Positions 24,198 through 36,664 of a stretch of DNA of 64,000 nucleotides are shown piece by piece. This stretch comes from Macrotrachela quadricornifera (Eukaryota; Rotifera; Eurotatoria; Philodinida; Philodinidae), in contig JAJEKB010019927.1 of NCBI GenBank assembly GCA_022393335.1, forward strand, positions 1 to 64,000. Direction: 5' to 3'. The notes below the pieces were generated by a model. That model did no database searches and had not been told where the DNA came from. It saw only the letters and a program-made list of their open reading frames with translations. Made by a program: the position numbers and the translations under genes. The first letter of the stretch is position 1; the number at the start of each line of letters is the position of its first letter.

Positions 24198-25001
24198 TTA
24201 AGGGTACCCCCCCTCTTTTTTTTTATCGAACTTTTTGGAAAATTTTTTTTTGTTTATATGTGCCGTAGAGAGACCATGTGTTGGTGTCTCGATTGTCGTT
24301 TAAATGATCTCGATTGGTCCTGCCATTCAAGTGCTATCGGGTGTCCACGAAAAGCCATGACCAAAAAAAAATTTTTTCGAAAAATTTTTTTAATGTGCTC
24401 AGTGGATTCTACATGAAAAGTTGTTTATAAAAATGTTGAAAAAAAAATCAGAGTGTTCCCAAACTTATTTTTTAGTTTTCTCAAAACTGGTTTTTTAGCC
24501 ATCGTGCTTCATTGTGCCACCATCAACCCTACCTTAACTTTGTCCGATCGAGCTGAAATTTTTACCAGAGATACTTGGATATATCCTCCAGAGGTAAAAT
24601 CGGCCGTTTTCGTTTTCGACCATTTCGTTCGAGTTTATGGGATTTTCGAGATCGACTTCTCGGTTTTTTCGAGATCGTTTTCGTATTTTTGTTATAACAA
24701 AAAAGAAAGCGAGTTTTTAGAAAACGCTGAAAATTACCTCTGAGATACAGGTGTAGGTGATCTCAAAAAAAATTTCAGCTCAATCGGACGAAGTTTGATG
24801 GGGAAAACCGGTGGCACAATGAGACCCTATGGAAAACCATTAATTTTCGAAAAAATCCAAGAAGACCCCTTTTGAAAATTTTTTCCTCGAACACGTGTCT
24901 CAGCAATTTAGGTCCTCTATTTGTGGTAAAAATTTCAGCTCGATTGGACTTGCCGTTCTTGAGATCTAAAAATCATGAAAAAAGAGGGGGGGTACCCTTA
25001 A
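24198..25001. mobile_element. TTAA-flanked foldback element (MITE-like)
   Basis: The block is bounded by TTAA on both sides (24198-24201 and 24998-25001). Both ends carry the same 20-bp perfect terminal inverted repeat, GGGTACCCCCCCTCTTTTTT. Inner arms also pair imperfectly: about 24514-24596 matches the reverse complement of about 24734-24818 (shared words TTGTGCCACC, GTCCGAT, GAGCTGAAATTTTT and AGAGGTAA), so the element folds into a long hairpin centred near 24665. It is more GC-rich than its flanks. There is no transposase; the open stretch 24453-24743 lies across an arm and has no protein features. TTAA duplications are typical of piggyBac-type transposition, so a non-autonomous derivative is the leading interpretation. 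Confidence 0.75.
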
Positions 25002-25936
25002 CCGGTAGTTAAATAAGACTCCGAATACCAATAAAAAGATTTCATCAACATGAAAGTTTGATGTTAATGATACAATGTTGCAGTGATAAATGACTGAATA
25101 TAATTAATCTAGTATACCACTTTCCATGTGATAAAAACCGATCCGATTACTGACTCTCATTACTGAAATTAACCGTAGTAAACCACCGATTTTACTAAAT
25201 GCTGTGATTTATCGCTAAAAATAATCGGATTTTTGTAGCATAGGTTTTTACCGAGAAAGGAGTATTTTCCCATCTAGCTTATCTTCATAATAACCTTCTT
25301 AGTTGAATTGAACACCAGTATTCTCTTTGGACTCATTATGCTCCTCATTCTTCATTATCCTAAAATTCAAAATTAATGTCATAGTTAATAAAGAAGGTAT
25401 TAAAATATATCAATAATTTTAGATAAATTCTTTGGCTTCCAAAAAAAGAATATTTTTTCCAGGAACTAATTTAGAATTAAATAATTCATATAGTATTAGT
25501 AGAAAAAAAAGATCGTTTACAAAGCTCAAAGAAAAAATTCTCTTTCATCATGTCTGTTTTTGAATATATAATTTTAATGAATAGAAAAATAAATGAAATG
25601 AAGGACGTGGTTTTCTAGAAGAATAAAAGAAAATGGTGTATGTTCATATCGATACTCTGAATAGGAAAATTTATTTACAAAGTTAATTATTGTCACAATA
25701 CTTGAAACCCGAGAAATATCAATATTCGATCTAAATGATTTCATTCTTTTCAATAAAGAGAAACATACGTATAATTCAAAGTTAATTTTTTAAAATGATC
25801 ATATTCTTTGAAAATATCCCGCTTTATATTTACGTATATACAATAGTAAGTAACGAAATTGTCAAGCATATTCTTTACTTTTTATACAATATTAGTTTTA
25901 TATTATTTTTTGTTTCATATTCAAAAACAGAAAGCA
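25002..25936. other. Intergenic stretch, no gene seen
   Basis: AT-rich sequence between the foldback element and the membrane-protein gene. An acceptor-like CAG precedes the next ATG by 7 nt (ends 25930). Confidence 0.5.
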
Positions 25937-26392
25937 ATGTTTCCTTTAGATCGTTTTGGTGTCATTCACATAATTCGTATTATTATCGAAATTTTACTTA
26001 TTATCTTTTTATATATATTTGGTTCATGTCGATTAGGTATTATATTTGGTTTTAATGATATGAGTTCAATACTATTTTCAATCATAATTCTTCTTATGGC
26101 ATCAACAGATATTTATTATCTTATTTTATCAATTTTTACATCTGAAACACCAAGACATAGTGCTATATTTCATATGATATTTTACAGTTGTATGAGTTTA
26201 TTAGCTTTAATATGTTGTGTTTTCTCCATTATAGCATTTATTTATTGCATTGAAAAAAAATATAATCGTTTATGTCCTTATCATTCATGTGCAATTTTAT
26301 GGTCTAGTATTACTTTAACATTTTTATTAACAATTTTATATAGTGGTTCAGCAAAATTACTGTGTTGTGTACGTGGAAAATGTATAAACTAA
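25937..26392 (+). CDS. Four-helix membrane protein of unknown function
   Basis: A single exon of 151 residues starting MFPLDRFGVIHIIR. Four hydrophobic segments fall at about 8-30, 38-62, 77-103 and 122-142. Short loops hold CPYHSC, and a CCVRGKC tail could be palmitoylated. The topology resembles MARVEL or other small tetraspan proteins, but no diagnostic motif was found. An in-frame opening extends upstream without an ATG, and an acceptor-like CAG lies just before the chosen start, so a leader or an upstream exon is possible. The gene converges on the CDK gene with 157 bp between stops. Confidence 0.7.
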   Translation: MFPLDRFGVIHIIRIIIEILLIIFLYIFGSCRLGIIFGFNDMSSILFSIIILLMASTDIYYLILSIFTSETPRHSAIFHMIFYSCMSLLALICCVFSIIAFIYCIEKKYNRLCPYHSCAILWSSITLTFLLTILYSGSAKLLCCVRGKCIN

Positions 26393-26549
26393 ATTGTTTA
26401 TTTTATTTTTTTTCTTAGCTCGAAATAAATTTTAGTTATTGATACGAACATATACATCTGTTTTTCTATATCTATTATTTATATATAATACTAACATACA
26501 TTCATTTCGAAAAACAAAAATCACCGGTTATATATTATACTAGTATAAT

Positions 26550-28174
26550 CTATTCATTTTCTTCTATGAAATATGGATGTTGTAATGCTTGTTTAGCTGT
26601 TAAACGTTGTTCTGGTATATAACATAAACAATATGTTAATATATTCTCAGCTTTTTCATTTTTTAAATGTACATATTTATTAAGTGATGTTACTGGTTGC
26701 CATTGAGGAAAATCAGATGTATAATTAGGTAAAGATGAAACACCGGGCCATACATTTTCATTTGGTGTACCTTAAAAAAGATGAATATTGATTAATATTT
26801 AAGTATCTTTTTCTTTTTTAACTAAAAAAAATTTACCTAAAATTTGAAAAATACAGAATAATTGTGATATTTCACAATCACCTTTAAATAAAGGTGAATT
26901 TCGTAACATTTCAGCAAAAATACAACCAGCACTCCCTATTAGAAAAAGAATTGGTTTATTTAAGACGAAAAAAAAGTAAAATGAATAAATAATACAGACA
27001 AATATCTACAGCACTTGAATAAACATCACTTCCAAGTAATACTTCAGGTGGACGATACCATAGAGTAACAATTTCTTTTGAATAAGTACGTTTAGGTATT
27101 GTTGCATCACGAGCAAGACCAAAATCTGCTATTTTCAATGTACCTTTTGTATCTAATAAAAGATTTTGAGGTCTAAAAAAGAGAATATTTCAAGATAAAT
27201 ATACAATTTACATAGGACTCATTTTCTTACAATTGCTCATGATAGTATGAAATACGATCTGTCTATAAAGTTTTTTTTATAATTAAGAAACTTTTTCACG
27301 CGAAAATACATTGAAACACTTTTCGATATTTCGCATTTGCTAACTGAGAGACAGGTACTAAATGTTTTGAAATTGATCTTGTTCTCCATTCAAAGAACAC
27401 AAATTTTTCGCATCCTTTTTTCAAAGCAATAACCTGGAAAATATGACTGATTTGAAGTTCTATGCACTAAATAAGAATACATCTCAAACAATGATTTATA
27501 TAATACTTAACAATATCAAATAATAATTTGTTCTTTTCACTACTATATAACCTATAATTCACAATCGTTTGCATACTAATAAAATGTTAATGTCCTACGG
27601 GAAATCATATCTTCTAATACAAAACTTCATTTTACATATTTGCCTCTCTAAATAAATACTTATATACTTCATTTACATTAAATATGAGTTCTTTTTTTAA
27701 TATCTTCTACTTACTTAAGATCTCGATGAAAAACTATAAAAAAAGAAAAGAAAATCATGTAATACTAATAAAAAATATTTTCAAACTTTTATTCATATGA
27801 CAAAAATCTAAACCATTTAATAATTGATAAAAATAAAGTTTAACTTGTATATCTGTTAGTGGTTGATTATTACGTATCATATATTGATATAAATCTATAT
27901 TCATATATTCAAATATTAAATATATTTCATTATCACGTCGTATAATATCATATAAATGAACAATATTTGGATGTTTTAATTCAAGTAAAATATTTATTTC
28001 ACGTATAACAACACAAAGTAAACCATAACGTTCATTATCAAGTAACATACATTTAATAGCAACTTCTCGTTGATGTTGATAATCAATAGCTTTATATACT
28101 TTTGCATATGTACCTGAACCAATTTCATCAAGTAATTTAAATTCATATTTACCTAAAATTAATTTATTTGCCAT
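26550..28174 (-). CDS. Cyclin-dependent kinase with altered PSTAIRE helix
   Basis: CDK1/2/5-like protein kinase, 299 residues. Exons are 27787-28174, 27715-27733 (a 19-nt microexon), 27000-27172, 26837-26935 and 26550-26770. The ATP-loop GSGTYAKVY, the catalytic K41, FHRDLKPQN, DFGLARD and the activation segment [20 protein letters not shown] are intact, as is [12 protein letters not shown], so it should be active. The cyclin-binding helix reads LCVVIRE (53-59) where CDK1/2 have PSTAIRE. The activating residue is Ser, as in CDK5, instead of Thr. The microexon encodes the catalytic HRDL segment. A splice acceptor sits 4 nt before the ATG. It cannot be assigned to a named CDK; the altered helix suggests an unusual cyclin partner. 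Confidence 0.93.
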
Positions 28175-29323
28175 TAATCTAAAAAAAATATTTTTTTAGT
28201 TTTTTGTTTGTTTTTATTTTAAAAATTTATCCTAATAAAGATGATAAGATTTGTCAATCTTATTATCATCAAGGGATATTTTTTTTTATTTTTATCATAA
28301 TCAACTTCATTCAATCTTATCTTCATTTTACATTAAAAAAAAATAAAACTTTTTTTTTTATAAATATAATATGTAAATGACTTAAATAAAATAGTATCTA
28401 ATAAAATATTTATTTAACGAATAATAATTACAATTTTAATCTAGATTAAACATTAACAATCTCAAATAATGTTTTAGCCTATTTTAATTATATAACATAA
28501 TGAATCAAGTAGGTGTATGTATATAGAAAATATATAATTGACAGATGTATGGAAGCGGAAAAAGAAAAAAAAAAAATTTTCTGATAAAAATATTAAAGAT
28601 ATGAACTAATTATATCATTGTCAAACTAAAGATAAGCTAATGAAGAAATTTCGGAGAAAAAAGAAAAACGAGAAATTATAAAATGCCTATCATAATGTTA
28701 GCCGATTTCTTACAGGTAAAAAAAAATAAAATCAACATTTAATTTCTTGAACTAATAATGATCATTATGAAGAATCAATATTATATAAATATCATTAGAA
28801 TTTAGTTTAAAATTAATAAATATCGTTATGATTGATAGTATTTCGAATAACAAAAAAAAAAAAGTAAAAGATATATATTTAAATCAGTTGAACAAATTTG
28901 TTAACTTACTCATTTATTAAATAAAGAATATATAAAATATCCGCCTCTCAAAAAATATAACAACTAGCGCCATCGAGAAATTTGTTCTATTCGTCATTTA
29001 TATTGACGATGAATAGAACAAGACAAGAAGAGAAAAAAGCGAACAACAGCAAACTGAGAATAGATAGAAAAAAGAAGAAAAGAAGAGAAGACGACTAAAT
29101 AAATAAATAAATAGTCTTCATCTTCTTGTCTATATATTTTAACTCAGTTTTTTTTTTGTCTATGTATCTATTCAGGTGATCATCTATTGATGAATGACAA
29201 ATATTGAAACATTCATTTGATTTAGATCATGATTTAAAAACGATATATATATATATATATACACATATACTTTAAGTATGTAGTATTATTCTTTTAAAAA
29301 AAAAAAAAAACTCGAAAAAGAAA
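28175..29323. promoter_or_regulatory. Divergent intergenic region between CDK and ceramide synthase
   Basis: 1.15 kb between two genes transcribed outward, so both promoters should lie here. It holds a run of AAATA repeats at 29096-29114 and (TA)n at 29243-29262. No defined site can be supported. Confidence 0.4.
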
Positions 29324-30789
29324 ATGAATTTAACAATTTGGAATGAACAATTTTGGTTACCTAAAAATACAACTTGGAAAAATTTTAATGATCTTGAACG
29401 CAATGGTGTTCGTGTACCACAAATTCATGATCTTATTTATGTTTATCCATTAGCTGGTATACTTTATATAACAAGACTTTTGTTTGAATATTATATTGCT
29501 CAACCCCTTGGTAGATCAATTGGTATACGTGATTATCAATCAAATATACAACGAATTGATCGAAAAATAAATCATTTTAAAACTTTAGATAATAAACAAC
29601 GTTGTACACGTGTTAGTCCTTTAGCTAAATTTAGTGAATCAACTTGGCGTTTTACTTTTTATCTTGGTATATTTTTATATGGTGTTATTATTTTAAAAAA
29701 TGTAAGATGAGAATAAAAAGAAAATTAAGTTTAATTAAAGAAAAATTTTCTGTTTTTAGAAAATTTGGGTATGGAATACACGACATTGTTGGTTAAATTA
29801 TCCAAATCATCAATTAACAGATGATATTTATTGGTATTATATGATAGAACTTGCTTTTTATTGGTCATTAGTCTTTTCACAATTTATTGATGTTAAAAGA
29901 AAAGATTTTTGGCAAATGTTTCTTCATCATATTGCTACGATATCTTTACTTTCGTTTTCTTATATTGTCAATTTTGTACGCGTTGGAGCGTTAGTACTTG
30001 TTGTACATGATTGTGGAGATTATTGGCTTGAAGTAAAATATAAATAAATTTATTTTCTACGTTTTAAAAAAATATTAATTGATTTGTTTTTTAGTGTGCA
30101 AAAATGGCTAAATATGCACGAGCACAGCGACTCTGTGATACGATGTTCGTGATATTTGCCGTTGTTTGGTTTATAACACGTCTTTGCTATTATCCATATA
30201 AGTAAGAAACAGATTAAATTTTATCTTTTTTTTTAAATACTTTTCTTTTCGTACTATATATTGTTATTTAATTATAGAGTATTGTATACGACCACATTTG
30301 AAGAATTAACTATTCTGGGTTTATTTCCTGCTTACTATGTGTTCAATGGACTTTTAATACTTCTTCAGATTCTTCACTATTTCTGGTTCTATCTAATTTG
30401 TCAAGTGGCCATTTCAGCTTGCAAAGCCGGCAAAGTATGATCAGTTTTTTTTTGTTTCTTTTAGAATCATCACTAATATAATACAGTATTGCATTTCAAT
30501 ACATCTGTAGAGTCCAATAAGAGAATACGTGTGTGTATATGTACCTTTTCTGTTTGCTTAGAAGAGTGTGTTTATGTCTATATTTACTTTTATTTTCTTC
30601 TTTGTTGTCATCGAAATTTGATACGATTAAATTGATCAAGCAATTAGAATAAAGAATAAGGATTACTTGTGTCTATAAAATTTAATACATTTTTTTTAAT
30701 TGTAGGTAACAAAAGATGAACGAAGTGACAGTGAAGAAAGTGACGATGAACAAGATATTGTTGATGGTGATGTTGACAAAGACAAGTGA
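29324..30789 (+). CDS. CERS: Ceramide synthase (LAG1/CERS family)
   Basis: ER membrane enzyme that N-acylates sphingoid bases with fatty acyl-CoA to give (dihydro)ceramide. Exons 29324-29701, 29760-30032, 30095-30201, 30278-30434 and 30706-30789 give 332 residues. The N-terminus ([12 protein letters not shown], with an N-glycosylation site) is typical. The Lag1 motif is complete: the HH pair in [17 protein letters not shown], and HDCGDYWLE with the conserved His-Asp and second Asp, followed by AKMAKY. Several membrane helices flank it. The Hox-like segment of vertebrate CERS2-6 is reduced to a basic stretch around residues 67-95. The last exon encodes an acidic tail ([14 protein letters not shown]), like the phosphorylated tail of CERS2. 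The chain-length specificity cannot be read from the sequence. Confidence 0.95.
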
Positions 30790-33700
30790 TCTTTCTTTTC
30801 TTTTACATCTTCTGATTATAAATGTTGTTTGTTATTTGATGTTGTTGTACATAGTTGCTCAGAGAGAATGATGATTATGTTCACTTTTCTCGAACTATCT
30901 ATTTAGAACAGCCTATTCATATTCTTATTCTTTTATAATCGATTTCTTTCTGGTTTCTTCTTTCACGATATTCAAAAAACAAAAGATAAAAAAAAAATAT
31001 TACACATAAAATTAAAACAACGTATATTCGATTTTTCTTTTGCAACATACACCTTCCATTCATCTGTTTTTTTTTTCTGACATCTTCTTTTGTTTGTTTT
31101 TTTTGTGCTATATAATTTTTTCATCTTTTAAACAAATAACTATGCCAGCTTCAACGATAGAGAATGAATGCAATATAAAAAATGATTTTTTATTGCAAGA
31201 AAAATAAACACTCCGAATATCAAAAATCAAACAGACAATCTATATCTATAAATGACGTGCCTTTTGTTTATTTTCTTTTTTTTTCTTTTTGTGCATATCA
31301 CAAAAAAAAGAAGCCGGTGTTTCCATTATGCATATGTGTACGCAGCCTATATTACTGTTCTTTTTTTGTTTCTTATAATTGATTTGTTTGTTTTGTTGTT
31401 CTTTTTTTTTTGTTGCCAAAGCATTCTTTTCAACGTTTATTTATTTGTTTTTTTTTGTTGAGTAGATCAAAATTTGTGGATGACGATGATGATGATGATA
31501 AAAAAAAAAACAAAAAAGAACACCTAGTAAAATAATTTATTTCATTTATTATGAGTTCTTTTAATTAGACAAAGTATTTTGATTGATAGAGCTGTCAACT
31601 TGATTTTAATGTCAACGACCAGCATTTTTTTTTTCTAGAAATTTTTTTTAAAATGATTGATTATGAAAATAAGTAGAATTTGTATTTTTAAATCAAGAAA
31701 AATTTCATATTCATAATAAGAAAAAAAAAGATGACAAACTTGTAGTAATTATATATTTGTTCAACAGCTGTCTATGCTTGATATAAGAAGTTCAGTTTAT
31801 GCTATTTGCATAATTGTCAAGTTAAATTATTGTATGAATTGGTTGATTGCTTCTCAAGAAAAAAAAATTATCTTGTCTCATTTTAATGAACATTATATAA
31901 TACACAATGTTGATACATTAAGACATTTTGAAATTTTTATAATATTAATTTCAAATTTATGAATTAAAATTCGTTCTTTTTTCTATTATTTGTTTTATAA
32001 ATGATTATAAAAAACTCGAATTCTACTTAGAAAATTATTGATGATTACGAGATTCTTCAATTATTCTATCAGAGATTGTGATTTTTATTATTTGATTATC
32101 TCTCGTCAAAATTGATCGAAATACTCAGTAGAACATCATATAAGAATAACATCAAGTCGTGAAATGTTATATCTATCTATTATAGATAGGGAAAAAAAAC
32201 AATTAGCCTAGTCAATTCTGTTAGTTCTCTAGTGGTCGTATTTAATTAAAGCAATCTAATTTGTTTATAGATTGGATATTGTGTATATTTACTAATTTTA
32301 ATATATATATATTGAAAGAAAAGAATGGTTGTAATTGAATTTTTTTTTCTTATTGAATTTAATAATTTTCAATAAAACTATGATTTTATTCAATAATTAA
32401 AAATGTATACTTTATTGAGATGTCATGTAATATGATTTTCGTATATACTTTTTTTTTTATGCGTATATTCTATATGAAATATTTTGATAATTATATATCA
32501 AGTGATATGAACAAGTCTTATGTTTTACAAACCTTATCTATGATGTAACTTTGATAAGATAACGAAGTTTTAGTTAGATTTTAAAATAATTTTTACGTCT
32601 TTTATTTTGAGTACATTTTTTATTTGTAAAATATTAATGAATAATAAATCGTTCATATATATACACATGTTCAATTTTTAATATTATGTTTTTCAAATAT
32701 ATGTACTAGATTGATAAGCTGTTGAATTTAATAACTAGAATTAAACTTTTTTATTCTAAGTATTAAATATTAAAGTTTAAGAACTATTTATATTTAAACT
32801 ATTAAGTTTAAAATAAAAGACATTTTTCATGAACCTAAAGCTTGAATTAATCTAAAACGATAATAGTAATAATTTAAACATAACGTTATTATAATTCATA
32901 TTTGATTCCATAGAGATTTTTTTTTTAAAGTCTTAGAAATACAGAGTGATTCAAAAGTTGTAAATACTTAAAGAATGCGTAGAACTTTCTTATAAACTAA
33001 GCTTAATCCAATAGTCTTTTTGAATTGAAAGAGGAGAATTGTATGTTTTTATTCTGAAAAAGACCAAGTTCAAAAGTACCTTTGCAAGTTTATCAATACT
33101 GGTTGTAATAAAAAAAAGGAATATATATCGTTTTTATCTATAATATTATAAAATAATGGATGAGGTTTCTAATCATTTAAAGTCCATAATAACAATAAAA
33201 ATTGAAATAATTAGATAAAAAAATACTAAATTTCTATTACAATTAGAATTTTCCTCTTTAAAAAAGATTATTGAATTAAGTTTTATCTGTAAAGAAATTC
33301 CGTACATTTCTTAAAAGATCATGACTTTTGATACATCCTGTAAAAATAGTCTGGAAACTTTCTATATATGGAATAGGATTAAATGAAACATTGTTTATTT
33401 AAAACATGAAGATCAACTATTTATTATGAGAGATTTATTATGAAACAAAATATTTTGAATTAATACTCCCTCGAATGCATCAACTTAATGATCTCTAATA
33501 TATGTATAGAAAGAATTTTAGCTCTATCTTTTAAATGACAATATACTTATTATTCTAAATTGTCATTAACAGGAAGTTAAGATAGATTTAGTAAAATATA
33601 ATTTGTATACAGAGGTTTTCCGAGAAGGAAGTTAAAAGAAAAGATAAATACAATAATTTCTTGTTTGAATAAATAAATGCATTTTTTTTTCTAAAATGAA

Positions 33701-34521
33701 GTATATAGAAAAATTCTAAATTTCATTTCATTCTTTTTAAAACATTATTAAATTATTATTTCATATATCTAATATTTCAAGAGAAATAAGTCTAATTTAA
33801 GCTTTCGAATCATATGAATCGTATGTGCTAGATGATAATCTTAATAGAACCTATAAAGAAGATTACGACAAATTTAATATGACCTTTTATGTTAAAGTAC
33901 TTTTCTCTACGCCTACTCAAATTATCATAAAAAAAGGAGAAAAAGTTGTAAGATGAATAATTAGAAATGAAAAATGTAAATAAAAATTTAGATTATTTAT
34001 TAATAAAAACAAAGAAATAACCTTTTAAAGTCCAAATTTAAATAAGATCAAAATAGAATCCTTGCATTTTCATCATTGATAAGAATAATTCAATATAATT
34101 TCTCTTCATATTATTAATTAATATTCAAATTTTTTTATTATGAATAAATTGTTATAATATGCATATTAATATAAATAATTTTAAAATCAAATAGGTGGAA
34201 AAATAATTGTAGGTGTATATTACAAAAGGATCAAAATCTTCATTAATATGTATATTTACATAATGAATTATTCTATTTAATTGTATTTTCTTAGTCTCAA
34301 TCTTATTATATATATCTATAAATATATAAAAGAAAAAAAAAAAAAGGAGAGAAATAATCTTGCCATATAAATTACAATTTCTTTTTCTTTCTCTACTGAG
34401 CATCAAACACAGAAGTTAGTTATATGTTTTTTCATTATAATCAAAAAAATCTTTTTTCATAGTTATAAAAAAAAATCCTTTATTTGGACTATTTATTTTA
34501 TATACATATATACACATATAC
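30790..34521. other. 3.7-kb gene-free, AT-rich intergenic region
   Basis: 3' flank of ceramide synthase and 5' flank of the neuropeptide gene. Only short low-complexity open stretches are seen, with many T and A runs. No RNA gene or repeat element recognised. Confidence 0.5.
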
Positions 34522-34936
34522 ATGGCAGTTACTTCGTATATTTCGTTTATCTCCTTGACATATTGTATACTCATTTTATCTATATGTCAAATAAATTTAT
34601 CATTGGCACATAGTCTATATCAATATAAGAATTATCCATTTCCTATTCAACAACAAGATGGTCGATTGGCTTTATTCAATGAATATATTCGACGAAATAA
34701 TTTAGTAATTATTATAGTATATTTAATATTAAATTCTTTTATTAATATCTTTATAGCTTAATCAACAACAAGAATATCCATATAATTCAGCGATATTCAC
34801 CGATAACAAAGAATTATTAAATATTGATGAAGAACCAATATCTCGTCTAAATTGGTTTAAACGTGATTTACGTCTAAATAATCCAGCCAACAAACGCATG
34901 CTTTGTTTTTTTCATGCTGTCAATTGTTTTGGTTAA
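34522..34936 (+). CDS. Allatostatin-C/somatostatin-like neuropeptide precursor
   Basis: Two exons (34522-34704, 34757-34936) encode a 120-residue secreted precursor. Residues 1-30 are a hydrophobic signal peptide (core ILILSICQINLSLA). A spacer follows with a dibasic site K96-R97 and a second one, K107-R108. After K108 the protein ends MLCFFHAVNCFG, so convertase cleavage and use of the final Gly for amidation would release MLCFFHAVNCF-amide. The two Cys with six residues between them, and the final Cys-Phe, match allatostatin-C peptides (C-YFNPIS-C-F) and especially the AST-CC type (C-AFNAVS-C-F-amide). The disulphide ring would be the active part. Such peptides act on somatostatin/AST-C-type GPCRs. 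The small size, single copy and C-terminal position are usual for the family. Confidence 0.88.
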
Positions 34937-36664
34937 AATAAATCATATATTTTATATTCAATTGTGCATGCAAGAAAAAGAACAAAATCTTTTTATTGTA
35001 GAAAAAGAATCTTGAATAATAATTTGAAAAAAAAAAGATTTCAAGACGATCAGAAAAATTTTCATTTACTTGTTTTTTTCTCGTTTTAAATTAATATTTA
35101 ACAGATAAACAAAAAGCTGGTCTTATTACAAAATTGAAAACCTTGGGAAAAAAAAAGTATTTTTCTCTTCTGTAGATGACAGATTCTTATTAAAAATACT
35201 GTTTAACATAAATTTATTACATGTTATATTTAAGATATATATATAAATGTATCTGAATATCAATATAATCTCATCTATATTCAGTATATAATGATAGAAT
35301 TATTATATAAATGCTAATATACTTAAATTAAAAATATATTTTAATTCTAATATCAACGAAATTTTAGCGCATTTGTATTTTTCTCTTATTTATATAAAGA
35401 ATTTTTAATCGTTCATTATATTTTGATAATCATAATAAATATTCCTTTCACGTTGATAATAGGAACTCAACATCCGGTATTATTTCATATTAAGATTTGA
35501 TTTAATTATTTATTCCTACAAATAATATTCAGTTATGATTTACAGTCATAAATAAATATGTTCATACTATAGATTCAAGGATATATAGTTATTCTATCTT
35601 TATTTTAAATGAGATGAAGGTAAGAATAATGACATTAAAAATTCAGTTATAATTTTTAGAAAAGAAAGTAAAGCACTTTAGATTATATACAATTTATGAA
35701 TAATAATTTATCAAATTATATTCTATATTAAGAAACAAAATTTCTTGTATTTCCATTTATTTAATATTAATTCCTATCGTCTCGATTTCTAAATGAAATT
35801 TGATTCTAAGTATTATAATATTGATCATTAATTTTCCTTCATATCAATTGTTTTCTGATATTTGATACTATTTAAAATCCTTTTTTTTTTTTTTTATTTT
35901 TTTCTTTATTTTTATTCTTTCAATAACTATAATTTGTTTAAAAAAAAAGAAAAGAAAATTAATTGTTTAAAATAATATTATATCTATTTATTAAAAAGTA
36001 TAATCAATAGATTTTTTTTTCATCCTTGGTGTTTATTCATTCTTTTGTTCTTATTGTAAGAAAAGATTATATATGGATTAGAAACAAACGAAATGTCATA
36101 GGAATTTTATTATATAATCAAAACATGTTAAACATAGAACAGGTGATAAAGTAAACTGATTAACATTAAATATATATAAAAAATTGATTACAAAAACAAG
36201 TTAAAATATTCAAGAAAAATTCTTATCTTATGTCATATTTAGTATAGAATTAACAAAAAAGAAATGCCAAACAAACAAGACAAGTACGTATTTAAAAAAT
36301 GGCATATTGTGTTTTTTTGATATAAAAGAAAAAAAAATAACAAAGTTTTATTTATAATAGATCGAATGAATAAAAAAAAAAAAAAAGGAAGAAATCTGAT
36401 CATCATGTGCCAAAAAAATAGTACGAGTGCTCTTATCAGTTCGAACACATTCTCTCTTTTCTTTATGTTATTCGAAACAAAATTACTGTCATTGACCCTA
36501 ACATAGATACATATTTGACGTTTTTGATTGTAATAGTTAGGGGGAAATATGCCATAGATTATGTAGCCACAAAAACAAAAAAAAAACAAAAGAAAATAGA
36601 TGATTACTTAAATCATCCTTTTTGATTATCATTAGTTGCTTTAAAATCCGAGATGCCTATTGAG
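34937..36664. other. Intergenic region between neuropeptide and neprilysin genes
   Basis: AT-rich with long T and A runs and no supported gene. The probable 5' exon of the neprilysin gene starts near its right end. Confidence 0.45.

Noticed and set aside
24453..24743. Open frame of 96 codons inside the foldback element
   Set aside because: It runs across an arm of the inverted repeat and has no transposase or other protein features.
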